From assembly GCF_023169965.1 (NCBI RefSeq), contig NZ_AP025592.1, forward strand, positions 1,240,001-1,304,000: 64,000 nt of DNA, in the 5' to 3' direction. The position numbers and the translations under genes are program-made. The first letter of the stretch is position 1. Each line of letters begins with the position of its first letter. The notes below the pieces were generated by a model, which was given only the letters and a program-made list of their open reading frames with translations, was not told the DNA's origin and made no database searches. The stretch comes from Anaeromyxobacter paludicola (lineage in GTDB: Bacteria; Myxococcota; Myxococcia; Myxococcales; Anaeromyxobacteraceae). This document shows, in pieces, positions 45,816 through 54,908 of this stretch.

Positions 45816-45831
45816 CACCCGCGGTGTTTTT
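45816..45831 (+). terminator. Weak terminator after the acyltransferase gene
   Basis: A 4-bp stem (CACC-CGC-GGTG) is followed directly by five T residues. The stem is short, so this is only a possible terminator. Confidence 0.3.
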
Positions 45832-45955
45832 CGGGGTACTGTGCCGCCCACGTCTCGGTACCTGTCAGCACCCCCCACAGCACGCCCGAGCGTCCCAGTT
45901 CCGAAGGCAGTCCTCGCCCCTCTTCGCAGTGAACTCGAGCGGAGGTCCTACTCGA

Positions 45956-47482
45956 ATGGCGGATAAGTCCCGGATCCTGAACAAATCTCTCCAGAGCAAG
46001 GTCATGTCGGCGGAGGAAGCCGCCAGCCTCATCCCGAACGGCGCCGTCGTGGGCATGAGCGGCTTCACCGGCGCGGGCTACCCGAAGGCGGTGCCGGTCG
46101 CGCTCGCGAAGCGGGCCGTGGACGAGCGGCTCAAGGGGGCCAAGTTCAAGATCAACGTGCTGTCGGGCGCCTCCACCGGCCCGGAGCTCGACCAGGCCAT
46201 GGGCCTCACCGAGGCCGTCGCCTTCCGCTTCCCCTACCAGGGCGACGCGGTGATGCGCGAGAAGATCAACGCCGGCATCGTCGAGTACCAGGACATGCAC
46301 CTCTCGCACGCGGGCACCCACGTGCGGAACGGCTTCTACGGCAAGGTGAACTTCGCCGTCATCGAGGTGACCAAGATCCGCGAGGACGGGTCGCTCGTGT
46401 ACTCGTCGTCGGTCGGCGCCAACAACATCTACCTGGAGCAGGCCGAGAAGATCATCCTCGAGGTCAACTCCTGGCAGGACGAGCGGCTGGAGGGGATGCA
46501 CGACATCATCTCCATCAACCAGCCCTACGGCGACCGGAAGCCCATCGACGTCTGGGCCGCCGACTCGCGCAACGGCTCCCCCTACCAGACCATCGACGTC
46601 TCCAAGGTGGTGGCGATCGTCGAGACCGACTGCGCCGACCGGAACGCGCCCTTCAAGGCGCCCGAGGCGGTGCACAAGGCCATCGCCGGCCACATCCTCG
46701 ACTTCCTCGCCAACGAGGTGAAGCAGGGCCGCCTGCCGAAGAACCTCACCCCGCTGCAGTCGGGCGTGGGCAACATCGCGAACGCCGTGCTCGTCGGCCT
46801 CAACGAGGGCCCGTTCGAGAAGATGACGAGCTACACCGAGGTCATCCAGGACGGCATGCTCGACATGCTCGACTCGGGCAAGCTCACGGTGGCGAGCGCC
46901 ACCGCCTTCTCGGTCTCCCCCGAGGGGCAGGTGCGCTTCAACAACAACATCGAGCGCTACCGCAAGCAGATCATCCTGCGCCCGCAGGAGATCTCGAACC
47001 ACCCCGAGGTCATCCGCCGCCTCGGCTGCATCGCGATGAACGGGCTCGTCGAGGCCGACATCTACGGCCACGTGAACTCGACGCACATCGCCGGCAAGGG
47101 CATCGAGAACGGCATCGGCGGCTCGGGCGACTTCGCCCGCAACGCGGCCATCTCGATCTTCATGACGCCGGCCACCGCCAAGGACGGCAAGATCTCCTGC
47201 ATCGTGCCGTTCGCGACGCACATCGACCACACCGAGCACGACGTCTCGGTGATCGTGACCGAGCACGGCCTCGCCGACCTCCGCGGCAAGAGCCCCAAGC
47301 AGCGCGCCAAGGAGATCGTCGAGAAGTGCGCGGCCCCCGAGTACAAGCCGCTGCTCAACGACTACATGAAGCGCGCCTTCGCGAGCCCCAGCGCCGGCCG
47401 CCAGAGCCCGCACCTCTTCGAGGAGGCGTTCTCCTGGCACAGCCGCCTGCTCAAGACCGGCGACATGCGCCCGAAGAAGTAG
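45956..47482 (+). CDS. Succinyl-CoA:acetate CoA-transferase family protein
   Basis: 508 aa. The CoA-transferase family I/acetyl-CoA hydrolase fold shows GAVVGMSGFTGAGYPKAVPV, the SYTEVIQDGM motif with the catalytic glutamate near residue 295, QSGVGNIANAV and SVIVTEHGLADLRGKSPKQRA. It matches AarC/SucC-type enzymes that move CoA between succinate and acetate, closing the TCA cycle or activating acetate. GCGGAGG precedes the ATG. A strong terminator follows. For an acetate-using anaerobe this would be a central enzyme. Confidence 0.93.
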   Translation: MADKSRILNKSLQSKVMSAEEAASLIPNGAVVGMSGFTGAGYPKAVPVALAKRAVDERLKGAKFKINVLSGASTGPELDQAMGLTEAVAFRFPYQGDAVMREKINAGIVEYQDMHLSHAGTHVRNGFYGKVNFAVIEVTKIREDGSLVYSSSVGANNIYLEQAEKIILEVNSWQDERLEGMHDIISINQPYGDRKPIDVWAADSRNGSPYQTIDVSKVVAIVETDCADRNAPFKAPEAVHKAIAGHILDFLANEVKQGRLPKNLTPLQSGVGNIANAVLVGLNEGPFEKMTSYTEVIQDGMLDMLDSGKLTVASATAFSVSPEGQVRFNNNIERYRKQIILRPQEISNHPEVIRRLGCIAMNGLVEADIYGHVNSTHIAGKGIENGIGGSGDFARNAAISIFMTPATAKDGKISCIVPFATHIDHTEHDVSVIVTEHGLADLRGKSPKQRAKEIVEKCAAPEYKPLLNDYMKRAFASPSAGRQSPHLFEEAFSWHSRLLKTGDMRPKK

Positions 47483-47511
47483 CCGGGCGGCGAGCGCCTC
47501 CCCGACGTGCC

Positions 47512-47550
47512 GCGGCGGCCTCCCTCCCGGGGGGCCGCCGCTTCGTTGCT
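47512..47550 (+). terminator. Intrinsic terminator after the CoA-transferase gene
   Basis: A 9-bp perfect stem (GCGGCGGCC, arms 47512-47520 and 47533-47541) is followed by TTCGTTGCTT, 29 bases after the stop codon. Confidence 0.6.
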
Positions 47551-47577
47551 TGGCTCCGCCGCACGCCGGGTTAAGCT
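47550..47577 (+). promoter_or_regulatory. Predicted leaderless promoter of the phosphatase gene
   Basis: TTGGCT (47550-47555), a 16-base spacer and TAAGCT (47572-47577), with the ATG at 47585 only 7 bases downstream and no ribosome site. Confidence 0.45.
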
Positions 47578-47584
47578 CCCCGCC

Positions 47585-48391
47585 ATGTCCGACCTCGATC
47601 TCGCCCGGGCCCTCGACACCGCTCGCCGCGCCGTGGAGGCCGCCTCGGCCGCCGCGCTGGCGCACTTCCGCGCCGGCGTGAAGGTGGAGGTGAAGCCCGA
47701 CCGGACCCCGGTCACCGCCGCCGACCGCGACTCGGAGGCGGCCATCCTCAAGGTGATCCGCCCGGCCTTCCCGGAGCACGGCGTCCTCGGCGAGGAGACC
47801 GGCGAGCACCCCGGCGACGGCGAGACCCGCTGGATCGTGGACCCCATCGACGGCACGCGCGGCTTCACGCGCGGCGGCAGCTTCTGGGGCCCGCTCGTCG
47901 CCTGCGAGCACCGGGGGCGGATCGTGGCCGGCGCGATGGCGATGCCGGCGCTCGGCGAGGTCTACTGGGCGGCGAAGGGGATGGGCTGCTTCCTCCAGCG
48001 CGGCGCCGAGCCGCCGGTGCGGCTCCAGGTCTCCGGCATCCCGGCCTGGGGCGACGCCACCGTGAGCCTGGGCGAGCTGCACTTCCTGCTCGGGGCCAAC
48101 CTCTCCCCGCCCATCGTCCGGCTCACCACCAGCGCCGCCCAGGCCCGCTGCTACGGCGACCTCGCCGGCTGCGCCATGGTGCTCACCGGCCGCGCCGAGG
48201 CCTGGATCGAGGCCGGGGTGAAGATCTGGGACCTCGCGCCCCTGCAGATCCTGGTGGAGGAGGCCGGGGGCCGGTTCACCGACTTCTCCGGGAAGGCGAC
48301 GGTCGCGAGCGGCCACTGCGTCGCCTCGAACGGCAAGGTGCACGACCACGTCCTCGCCGCGCTGCGGCAGGGCTACGACAAGCTGACGTAG
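47585..48391 (+). CDS. Inositol-monophosphatase family phosphatase (HisN-like)
   Basis: 268 aa. Metal-binding motifs: LGEETG near residue 60, WIVDPIDGTRGFTRGGSFWG near 82 (DPIDGT), and VKIWDLAPLQILVEEAGG near 218 (WD). HisN-type histidinol-phosphate phosphatases share this set, as do inositol and 3'-nucleotide phosphatases; GTRGFTRGG matches HisN-like enzymes in style. No his gene is adjacent, so substrate is unsettled. Confidence 0.88.
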   Translation: MSDLDLARALDTARRAVEAASAAALAHFRAGVKVEVKPDRTPVTAADRDSEAAILKVIRPAFPEHGVLGEETGEHPGDGETRWIVDPIDGTRGFTRGGSFWGPLVACEHRGRIVAGAMAMPALGEVYWAAKGMGCFLQRGAEPPVRLQVSGIPAWGDATVSLGELHFLLGANLSPPIVRLTTSAAQARCYGDLAGCAMVLTGRAEAWIEAGVKIWDLAPLQILVEEAGGRFTDFSGKATVASGHCVASNGKVHDHVLAALRQGYDKLT

Positions 48392-48494
48392 CGCGCGCTC
48401 CCGGGCGAGGCGGCGCGTCCAGTTGGGGCAGGCAGGCGCGCGGCGGGCCGGGCGGCCGCAGCTTTTGGCGGCACCGCTCGCCAGGAGTGACCCC

Positions 48495-49457
48495 ATGCCC
48501 CCGCTCGGACGCGCCTCGCTGCTGCTCTCCCTCCTGCTCTCTCCGGTGGGGGCGTCGGCGGGCCAGCCCGACCCCGACCCCGCGCCCGAGCTGCGCCCCG
48601 ACGGGAAGGGCGCCGTGCCGCGAGGGCAGTCGCACCAGGGCCAGGTCCCGGGCCCGGCCTCGGTCTCGGGCACGAGCGCGAACGGGATCGGCTACCACGG
48701 CGGGCCGGTGATCCTGGGCCAGACCAACGTCTACTACATCTGGTACGGCGCCTGGACCGACACCGCCGCGCGCACCATCCTCGACGCCTTCGCGCAGGGG
48801 ATCGGCGGCAGCCCCTACTTCGGCATCAACGGCACCTACTACTCCCTCGACGCGAGCGGCGCCTCGCACCCCGTCTCGAACGCGGTGGCGCTCGCGGGCG
48901 AGAGCTTCTGCACCTCCGCGGCGAGCGGCGCCTGCTGGCAGGGAGCGAGCAACCTCTCCGACTCGGCCATCCAGGCCGTCGTCGCGGGCGCCCTCGCGTC
49001 GGGCGCGCTCAAGACCCCCGACCCGAACGGCGTCTACTTCGTCCTCACCTCGCCGGAGGTCACCAAGAGCGGCTTCTGCACGAGCTACTGCGGCTGGCAC
49101 ACGCACGCCACGCTGCAGGGCCTCGACGTGAAGTACGCCTTCGTCGGGGACGCCGCGACGCAGTGCCCGAGCGCCTGCATGGAGCAGACGATCGGGCCGA
49201 ACGGGGACGCCGGCGCCGACGGGATGGCGAGCGTCGTGGCCCACGAGCTCGAGGAGGCGGTGACCGACCCCGACCTGAACGCCTGGTACGACCGGCGCGG
49301 GCGGGAGAACGCGGACAAGTGCGCCTGGACCTTCGGGACGACCTCGACCGCGCCCAACGGCGCGCTCTACAACCTGACGCTGGGCGGGCGGGAGTACCTC
49401 ATCCAGCGGAACTGGGTGAACGCCGCCGGCGGCTACTGCGCCCTGCAGTATCCCTGA
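48495..49457 (+). CDS. Secreted EXORDIUM-like (phosphate-induced protein 1) protein
   Basis: 320 aa. A signal peptide (ASLLLSLLLSPVGASA) precedes a domain close to the plant EXORDIUM/PHI-1 family: YHGGPVILGQTNVYYIWYG, NGVYFVLTSPEVTKSGFCTS then YCGWHTH, YAFVGDAATQCPSACMEQ and GADGMASVVAHELEEAVTDP. The last contains HELEE at residues 250-254, as in the family's AHEL-E-ATNP block, which resembles a zinc-peptidase site but is not proven active. Seven or more Cys probably form disulfides. The role in bacteria is unknown; in plants the proteins act in cell-wall growth. GGAGTGA precedes the ATG. Confidence 0.82.
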   Translation: MPPLGRASLLLSLLLSPVGASAGQPDPDPAPELRPDGKGAVPRGQSHQGQVPGPASVSGTSANGIGYHGGPVILGQTNVYYIWYGAWTDTAARTILDAFAQGIGGSPYFGINGTYYSLDASGASHPVSNAVALAGESFCTSAASGACWQGASNLSDSAIQAVVAGALASGALKTPDPNGVYFVLTSPEVTKSGFCTSYCGWHTHATLQGLDVKYAFVGDAATQCPSACMEQTIGPNGDAGADGMASVVAHELEEAVTDPDLNAWYDRRGRENADKCAWTFGTTSTAPNGALYNLTLGGREYLIQRNWVNAAGGYCALQYP

Positions 49458-49469
49458 GGCAGCGGAGGC

Positions 49470-50960
49470 TCACTCGGCCCGGCGGAACAGGTCCACCACG
49501 GCCCCCTCGCGCCCGGCGGTGCGGGCCCGGCCGCGGGCCCACTCCCGCAGCGCCTTGATCTGCTCCTCGTAGGTCACGAAGAGCGGGACCAGCTCCTGGG
49601 CGAGGCGCCGCAGGTCGGAGGTCTCGAGCTCGCGCTGGAACGAGAAGGCCCGGTGGAGCGCGCCCACCACCACCTGCTCGAGCTCGGCCCCGGAGAAGTC
49701 GGCGCAGAGCTCGGCGATGCGGGGGAGCTCGTAGGCGGCGGGATCGCGCCCCCGCCGCGCGAGGTGCAGCGAGAGGATCTCGCGGCGCGCCTCGAGGTCG
49801 GGCAGGTCCACGAAGAAGAGCTCGTCGAAGCGGCCGCGGCGCAGGAGCTCCGGCGGGAGCCGGGTCACGTCGTTGGCGGTGGCCACCACGAAGACCGAGC
49901 CCCGCCGCTCCTGCAGCCAGGTGGAGAAGCTGCCCAGGACCCGCGCCGCGCGCGGGTCGCCGCCCTCGCCCGGCGCGCTGCCGGCGAACCCCTTCTCGAT
50001 CTCGTCCACCCAGAGCGCCACCGGCGCGATCGACTCGGCCGCCTCGAGCGCCCTCGCCAGGCTCTCCTCGGCCCCGGCGCCGGCGCCGAGCACCCGCGGG
50101 AGGTCGAGCCGGAGCAAGGGGACGCGGAGCTGCGCCGCCACCGACTTCGCCGCGAGCGACTTCCCGCACCCCTGGACGCCGACGAGGAGCACGCCGCGCG
50201 GGGCCTCGAGGCCGAAGCGGGCCGCGCCGGGGCTGAACGCCAGGGTCCGCTCGGCCAGCCAGGCCTTGAAGCTGTCGAGGCCGCCGATCTGCTCGGCGCC
50301 GCCGGCGGTGTCCACGAGCTCGAGGCCGAGGTCGCGCGCCAGCGACCGCTTCTTCTCGGCCAGCAGCACCTCCGCCCCCTTGTCGCCGAGCGCGGGATCG
50401 GCGCGGAGCGCGCGGCGGAAGGCCCGGCGGGCCTGGGTCGCGAACATCCCGCGCGCCGCGGTGAGGGCGCGGTGCCGCGGCTCCTCGTCGAGCTTCCGCC
50501 CGCCGGCGTGACGGGCGAGGACGTCGTCGAGGACGGCGGCGAGCTCGCCCTCGTCGGGGATGGGCACGCGGAGCACGGCGGCGTGCTGCGCCAGCCCCTC
50601 GTCGAGGACCAGCCGCGGGGCCACCACCGCGAGGCAGCGCCCCTCGGCGGCGAGCTTGGGGACGAGGTCGCGCAGGCGCCGGCTGACGAGGTGGTCCGAG
50701 AGCGCCTCGTGGAAGTCGAGCAGCACCGCCACGAGCGGCGCCGGCGCGCGCGCCACCGCCTCGAGCAGGCGGGCCGGATCGCGCGCCTCCGGGTCGAGCG
50801 GGTCGAGGCCGCGGGCGCTCGACCAGACCGCGAAGCCGGCCTCGAAGGCCCGGGCCGCGGCGCGGCAGGCGGCGACCGCCCGCTCCTCCTCCGCGGTGAC
50901 GAGGTAGACGATGGGGGTACCCGCCGACCAGATCTCGGCGATCTCGCGCGCCAGGCTCAC
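49470..50960 (-). CDS. Ycf46-like AAA+ ATPase
   Basis: 496 aa. An N-terminal domain (1-200) without motifs is followed by an AAA+ module: [15 protein letters not shown] (Walker A), [12 protein letters not shown] (Walker B), [22 protein letters not shown] (sensor 1 and arginine finger). The order and style match the uncharacterised Ycf46/COG0464-like family, first known from cyanobacteria and plastids. The ATG overlaps the secretion ATPase stop (ATGA), so the two are translated together. Confidence 0.85.
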   Translation of the reverse strand: MSLAREIAEIWSAGTPIVYLVTAEEERAVAACRAAARAFEAGFAVWSSARGLDPLDPEARDPARLLEAVARAPAPLVAVLLDFHEALSDHLVSRRLRDLVPKLAAEGRCLAVVAPRLVLDEGLAQHAAVLRVPIPDEGELAAVLDDVLARHAGGRKLDEEPRHRALTAARGMFATQARRAFRRALRADPALGDKGAEVLLAEKKRSLARDLGLELVDTAGGAEQIGGLDSFKAWLAERTLAFSPGAARFGLEAPRGVLLVGVQGCGKSLAAKSVAAQLRVPLLRLDLPRVLGAGAGAEESLARALEAAESIAPVALWVDEIEKGFAGSAPGEGGDPRAARVLGSFSTWLQERRGSVFVVATANDVTRLPPELLRRGRFDELFFVDLPDLEARREILSLHLARRGRDPAAYELPRIAELCADFSGAELEQVVVGALHRAFSFQRELETSDLRRLAQELVPLFVTYEEQIKALREWARGRARTAGREGAVVDLFRRAE

Positions 50961-52789
50961 CGGTCGCCCTCCGCGTCGGCGGTGTTGTGCATCGCCTCCT
51001 CGAAGGAGGTGACGCCGGCCGCCACCTTGCGCACCGCGTGCTGGCGCAGGCCGCGCAGGCCGTCCTGGCGCGCGGTGCGGAGCAGCACCTCGGGGGTGGC
51101 GCCGGAGGCCACGAGGTGGCGCAGGCGGGCGTTCATGGGGAGGACCTCGAAGAGCCCGGTGCGGCCGTAGTAGCCGGTGAAGCGGCAGCGGGCGCAGCCC
51201 TCGCCGCGGCGGGCGATGAGCTTCCCGGCGTAGTCCTCCGGGTGGGTCACGCCCAGGTCGGCCACCTCGTCGGCGGTGAGCGGGACGTCCTGGGCGCAGG
51301 AGGGGCAGACCTGCCGGACGAGCCGCTGCGCCACCACCCCGGTGAGCGTGGCGCCGATGAGGAAGGAGGGGACGCCGAGGTCGCGCAGGCGCGCCACCGC
51401 GCCGACCGAGTCGCTGGTGTGGAGCGTGGTGAGCACGAGGTGACCGGTGAGCGCCGCCTGGACCGCCTGGCTGGCCGTCTCGGCGTCGCGGACCTCGCCG
51501 ACCATGATCACGTCGGGGTCCTGCCGGAGCACGTGCCGGAGCGCCTCGGCGAAGCCGGTGCCGGTCTTGGCGTTGGCGGCGATCTGGTTGAACTGGTCGT
51601 GCACCATCTCGATGGGATCCTCGATGGTGACGACGTTCACCTCCGGCGAGGCGAGGGCCTGGAGCGCCGAGTAGAGCGTGGTGGTCTTGCCCGAGCCGGT
51701 GGGGCCGGTGACGACGACGAGGCCGTGCGGCCGCATCAGCCAGCGCTCGAACGACCCGCGCTCGTCCGGCAGGAACCCGAGCTCGGAGAGGTCGCGCACC
51801 AGCACCGTCGGGTCGAGCACGCGGATGACGATCTTGTCGCCGAAGGCGGTGGGGATGGTGCTGACGCGCAGCTCCATCTCGGCCTCGCCGCGGGCGGTGC
51901 GGATGCGCCCGTCCTGCGGCTTGCGCAGCGAGATGTCGAGCCGGCTCATGATCTTGAACCGGTTGGCGATGGCGCCGTGCACGCCCTTGGGGATGCGGTA
52001 GACCGGGTGGAGCACGCCGTCGATCCGCATCCGGATCACCGACTCGTCCCGGCGCGGCTCGAGGTGGATGTCGCTCGCGCGCTGCTCGAAGGCGTAGTGG
52101 AGGAGGTACTCCACCGCGGCCACCACCGGCTCGCTCGAGGCCTCGAGCGCCTCGAGGCCGGAGAGATCCACGAACTGCTCGAGGTTCCCCACGTCGGGGC
52201 CGGTCGGCCCCTCGAGCTGGGTCTGGGCCTCCTTGATCTGCTGCCGGAAGCCGTAGACCTCGGCGATGGCCCGGTGGATGTCGGAGGGCGCCGACAGCAC
52301 CGGCTCGATCTCCGCCCCCGTCAGGCCGCGCAGGTTCTCGAAGAGCTCCTGGTCGAAGGGGTTGGCGGTGGCCACCACCAGCCGGCCGTCGTGGCGCTCC
52401 ATCGGGATGACGCCGTGCTTGCGGGCGAAGGGGCGCGAGAGCGTCCGGGTGATGAGCTGGGCGTCGAGCTTGATGGGGTCGATCTTGCGGTAGGGGAGCC
52501 CCGCCGCGTCGGCCACCGCCCGCGTCGCCTTGTCCTCGTCCACCTTCTCCGACTCGCGGTGGGCGTCGTCGAACCCGAACGAGGCGATGATCTCCACCGG
52601 CGAGAGCTCGGCCCGCCGGAGGGCCCGCCCGCCGGTGCGGCTCGCCTGGTCGCGCAGGAGGCGCGCGCGCTGGACGTTCTCGCGGGCGACCGCGGTGCGG
52701 CGGGCGTCCTCGGTGAGGAGCCCCTGCCGCGCGAGGAGCTCGGCGACGTAGGCGAAGGTGTAGTCGGAGGCGCGCTGGGGTTTTCTCAC
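50957..52789 (-). CDS. GspE/PilB-type secretion ATPase
   Basis: 610 aa from the GTG at 52789, supported by the -10 box 10 bases upstream; the GTG at 52825 would add 12 residues. Motifs: GPTGSGKTTTL (Walker A), VVTIEDPIEMVHDQFNQIAA (Asp box), VIMVGEVRDAETA (Walker B), LTTLHTSDSVGA (His box) and a C4 zinc site (CPSC near 509, CARC near 550). The N-terminal part is a GspE_N-like domain. It powers type II secretion or type IV pilus assembly, but no other pilus or secretion gene is near. The next gene encodes a Ycf46-like ATPase. Confidence 0.92.
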   Translation of the reverse strand: MRKPQRASDYTFAYVAELLARQGLLTEDARRTAVARENVQRARLLRDQASRTGGRALRRAELSPVEIIASFGFDDAHRESEKVDEDKATRAVADAAGLPYRKIDPIKLDAQLITRTLSRPFARKHGVIPMERHDGRLVVATANPFDQELFENLRGLTGAEIEPVLSAPSDIHRAIAEVYGFRQQIKEAQTQLEGPTGPDVGNLEQFVDLSGLEALEASSEPVVAAVEYLLHYAFEQRASDIHLEPRRDESVIRMRIDGVLHPVYRIPKGVHGAIANRFKIMSRLDISLRKPQDGRIRTARGEAEMELRVSTIPTAFGDKIVIRVLDPTVLVRDLSELGFLPDERGSFERWLMRPHGLVVVTGPTGSGKTTTLYSALQALASPEVNVVTIEDPIEMVHDQFNQIAANAKTGTGFAEALRHVLRQDPDVIMVGEVRDAETASQAVQAALTGHLVLTTLHTSDSVGAVARLRDLGVPSFLIGATLTGVVAQRLVRQVCPSCAQDVPLTADEVADLGVTHPEDYAGKLIARRGEGCARCRFTGYYGRTGLFEVLPMNARLRHLVASGATPEVLLRTARQDGLRGLRQHAVRKVAAGVTSFEEAMHNTADAEGDR

Positions 52790-52799
52790 GGCGACCGCG

Positions 52800-52829
52800 A
52801 GTCTAGCGCGACCCGCCCCGAACACCCAA
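52800..52829 (-). promoter_or_regulatory. Predicted promoter of the secretion ATPase gene
   Basis: On the minus strand TTGGGT (52829-52824), 18-base spacer, TAGACT (52805-52800). The GTG at 52789 is 10 bases beyond and has no ribosome site, again suggesting a leaderless transcript. Confidence 0.4.
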
Positions 52830-52862
52830 CAAGGGAGCTCGCGGCCGGGGCGAGGCCGCGGC

Positions 52863-53360
52863 TCAGGTCCGCGTCGGCGCCGGGCGGCGCAGCCCGGCGG
52901 CGAGGGGAGCCTCGCCCTCCCCGTCCCGCAGCACCTCCCGCTGCTCGAGCCGCAGCGCCGCGCCGGCGAGGTTCACCGCCAGGATGGCGAACACCGCCAT
53001 CGCCCCCAGCCCGAGCACGCCGGCGAGGAAGGTGAGGAACGGCACCTCGGCCGGGATGGGGACGAGCCCCTGCGCCAGCGAGAGGAGCGAGGTGGCGACG
53101 AAGGCGAGCAGCGCCGCGTAGTCGAGGAGCAGCGCCCGGGCGATGAGCCGGTGGCGGCGCCCCAGGATCGCCACCTGCTCCCGCAGGTGCGGCCGGCGAT
53201 CGGCCCCCTCCTCGCGCCGGTGCTCGCCGGCGAGCTCGCGCAGCCGCATCGCCATGCGGGAGGCCTGGTTGTCGAGGCCGAGGGCGATGAGCCCGCAGGC
53301 CGAGACCATCACCGCCGGCGTCACGGCCGCCGCGATGCGCTGCAGGGCGTCGCCCGTCAT
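52863..53360 (-). CDS. DUF2721-type membrane protein, 165 aa
   Basis: Three or four hydrophobic helices (residues 10-30, 78-98, 105-130) with the family-like block VTPAVMVSACGLIALGLDNQ and a conserved arginine-rich turn (RMAMRLRELAGEHRREE). The role of DUF2721 proteins is unknown; they are predicted inner-membrane proteins. It lies between the secretion ATPase and ppa genes, separated from each by short gaps. Confidence 0.75.
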   Translation of the reverse strand: MTGDALQRIAAAVTPAVMVSACGLIALGLDNQASRMAMRLRELAGEHRREEGADRRPHLREQVAILGRRHRLIARALLLDYAALLAFVATSLLSLAQGLVPIPAEVPFLTFLAGVLGLGAMAVFAILAVNLAGAALRLEQREVLRDGEGEAPLAAGLRRPAPTRT

Positions 53361-53364
53361 GGCC

Positions 53365-53405
53365 CGAAACTAGGGCCGCCCGGCCTCTTCGAGAAGCCGG
53401 GCGGC
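53365..53405 (-). terminator. Hairpin terminator after ppa
   Basis: A perfect 10-bp stem (GCCGCCCGGC at 53375-53384 and 53396-53405) with an 11-base loop lies 44 bases after the ppa stop. On the minus strand a TAGTTTC tract follows. It fits the transcript end of ppa. Confidence 0.55.
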
Positions 53406-53448
53406 GGGGGTGGGACGGGCTCGGGACGGGCGCTCGCGCGCCCGCCCG

Positions 53449-54090
53449 CTACTTCGCCTTCCTCGACGGCCGGGCGGCGCGGGCGCGCGTCGCCTTCTTC
53501 GGCTCGGAGGCGAGCCGGCCGGCGCGCGGGTCCGGGCTGCCGCCCAGGCCGAGCAGCCGGTCGCGCTCCGTGTCGTAGAGCCGGATGGCGTCGCGGAGCA
53601 CCTTGAGCGCCTCCTTGCGGCCCTGCGGCTCGCGCACCAGCACGCGCTTGTTCTCGAGGGCCTTGTAGTCCTCGAAGAAGCGCTTGAGCTCGCGCATGCG
53701 GTGGGCCGGCAGCTCGGAGACGTCGGAGTAGTCGGCGTACTCGGGGTCGTCGGCGTGCACCGCGACGAGCTTGTCGTCCTCGCCCTTGTCGTCGCGCATC
53801 CGCATCACGCCGATGACCTTGGCGCGCATGATGGCGAGGCCGGCGATGGGCTCCTGGCAGAACACCAGGATGTCGAGCGGGTCGCCGTCGTCGCAGTAGG
53901 TGCGCGGGACGAAGCCGTAGTTGGCCGGGTAGTGCACGGCCGAGAAGAGAATGCGATCGACCTTGAGCAGGCCGGACGTCTTGTCGAGCTCGAACTTCAC
54001 CTTGGACCCGCGCGCGATCTCGATGACCGCGGGGATGGGGTCCTCGATGTAGCGGGGCAGCTCGACGTCGTGCCAGGGATGGGTTGCCAT
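53449..54090 (-). CDS. ppa: Inorganic pyrophosphatase, family I
   Basis: 213 aa. The metal-binding signature is [11 protein letters not shown], with [29 protein letters not shown] and [21 protein letters not shown], as in soluble family I enzymes. It splits pyrophosphate to phosphate, pulling biosynthesis forward. A Lys/Arg/Ala-rich 25-residue tail at the C-terminus is an addition. Some hydrophobic variation (ALENKRVLV) is normal. Confidence 0.95.
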   Translation of the reverse strand: MATHPWHDVELPRYIEDPIPAVIEIARGSKVKFELDKTSGLLKVDRILFSAVHYPANYGFVPRTYCDDGDPLDILVFCQEPIAGLAIMRAKVIGVMRMRDDKGEDDKLVAVHADDPEYADYSDVSELPAHRMRELKRFFEDYKALENKRVLVREPQGRKEALKVLRDAIRLYDTERDRLLGLGGSPDPRAGRLASEPKKATRARAARPSRKAK

Positions 54091-54203
54091 AAGCGGCCCC
54101 TTCTACTCCAACCCCGCGGGCCGGGTCGAGCTTTCGCCCGGGGAGCTCCGCGCCGGGGCGCTTCCGCTTGCGCCGGACGCGGCCACGGCGCAGAAGACGG
54201 GCC

Positions 54204-54569
54204 GTGACCGCCGCCCCCACCGTCTCCGAGCTCGTCGAGGGCGCGACCCATGGCGCCCGCCTCGAAGGGGCCTCCCGGGTGGCCGCCGCGGCCGGCGACG
54301 GCCGCCAGGTCCGCCTCGGGGTCTGGCTCGACGGTCGCGGGGGAGTCTCCCGGGCCGGGTTCCAGTCCACTTCGTGCGCCGCCCTCATCGCCTACGCGGA
54401 GCGGGCCTGCCAGCTCCTCGAGCGCGGGCGCCACCCCCGCGAGCTGCCGGCGGAGGCGCTCCGCGACGCGGTGCGCGGCGTCCACCCGGCCCACCGCGCC
54501 CGCGCCGAGCTCGTCGCCCGCGCCCTCGCCGACCTCGCCGCCCCACCCCAGCCCGGAGCAGAGCCATGA
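54204..54569 (+). CDS. Degenerate NifU/IscU-like scaffold protein
   Basis: 121 aa, GTG start. The segment AGFQSTSCAALIAYAERACQ aligns with the FKTFGCGSAIASS-type block of NifU/IscU scaffolds, giving the middle cluster cysteine (C58). The first scaffold Cys is missing and the third position reads GVHPAH, so at most one of three cluster ligands remains; C69 is extra. It may carry sulfur rather than an Fe-S cluster. Its TGA overlaps the ATG of the DsrE-like gene (ATGA), implying a joint role. Confidence 0.6.
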   Translation: MTAAPTVSELVEGATHGARLEGASRVAAAAGDGRQVRLGVWLDGRGGVSRAGFQSTSCAALIAYAERACQLLERGRHPRELPAEALRDAVRGVHPAHRARAELVARALADLAAPPQPGAEP

Positions 54570-54898
54570 ACGTCGCCTACGTCTTCACCACCCCTGGCGC
54601 CTCCTTCATCCTCGAGAAGATGATCGTCCCGCAGCTCGAGGAGGGGCGGCACGGCGCGAACGTGGTCGGGATGTTCTTCTTCTTCGACAACAACTACCTG
54701 CTGGTGCGCGGCAACCCCACCGGCGAGCGGCTCCACGCGCTCGCGAAGCAGCGGGGGATGCTGCTCATGGGCTGCGACCAGTGCTGCTACCAGCGCGAGA
54801 TCGCCGACCGGCTCTTCGAGGGGATCCCCATCGGCTGCTTCCCCGATCTCTACCAGGCGCTCGCCGGCGCCCAGGTGGACCAGGTCATCACGCTGTAG
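54566..54898 (+). CDS. DsrE-like sulfur-carrier protein with CxxCC motif
   Basis: 110 aa. The fold is DsrE/TusD-like: MNVAYVFTTPGASFILEKMI, VVGMFFFFDNNYLLV, LLMGCDQCCYQREIA, GIPIGCFPDLYQAL. Cysteines are C70, C73, C74 and C91, with C-D-Q-C-C as the most reactive-looking cluster; DsrE-type proteins bind sulfur as persulfide. It resembles the SaoD-type DsrE proteins as I recall them, but I cannot check. It is coupled to a NifU-like gene and converges on serine acetyltransferase, so a sulfur-relay role is plausible. Confidence 0.75.
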   Translation: MNVAYVFTTPGASFILEKMIVPQLEEGRHGANVVGMFFFFDNNYLLVRGNPTGERLHALAKQRGMLLMGCDQCCYQREIADRLFEGIPIGCFPDLYQALAGAQVDQVITL

Positions 54899-54908
54899 CG
54901 GCGGCGGC

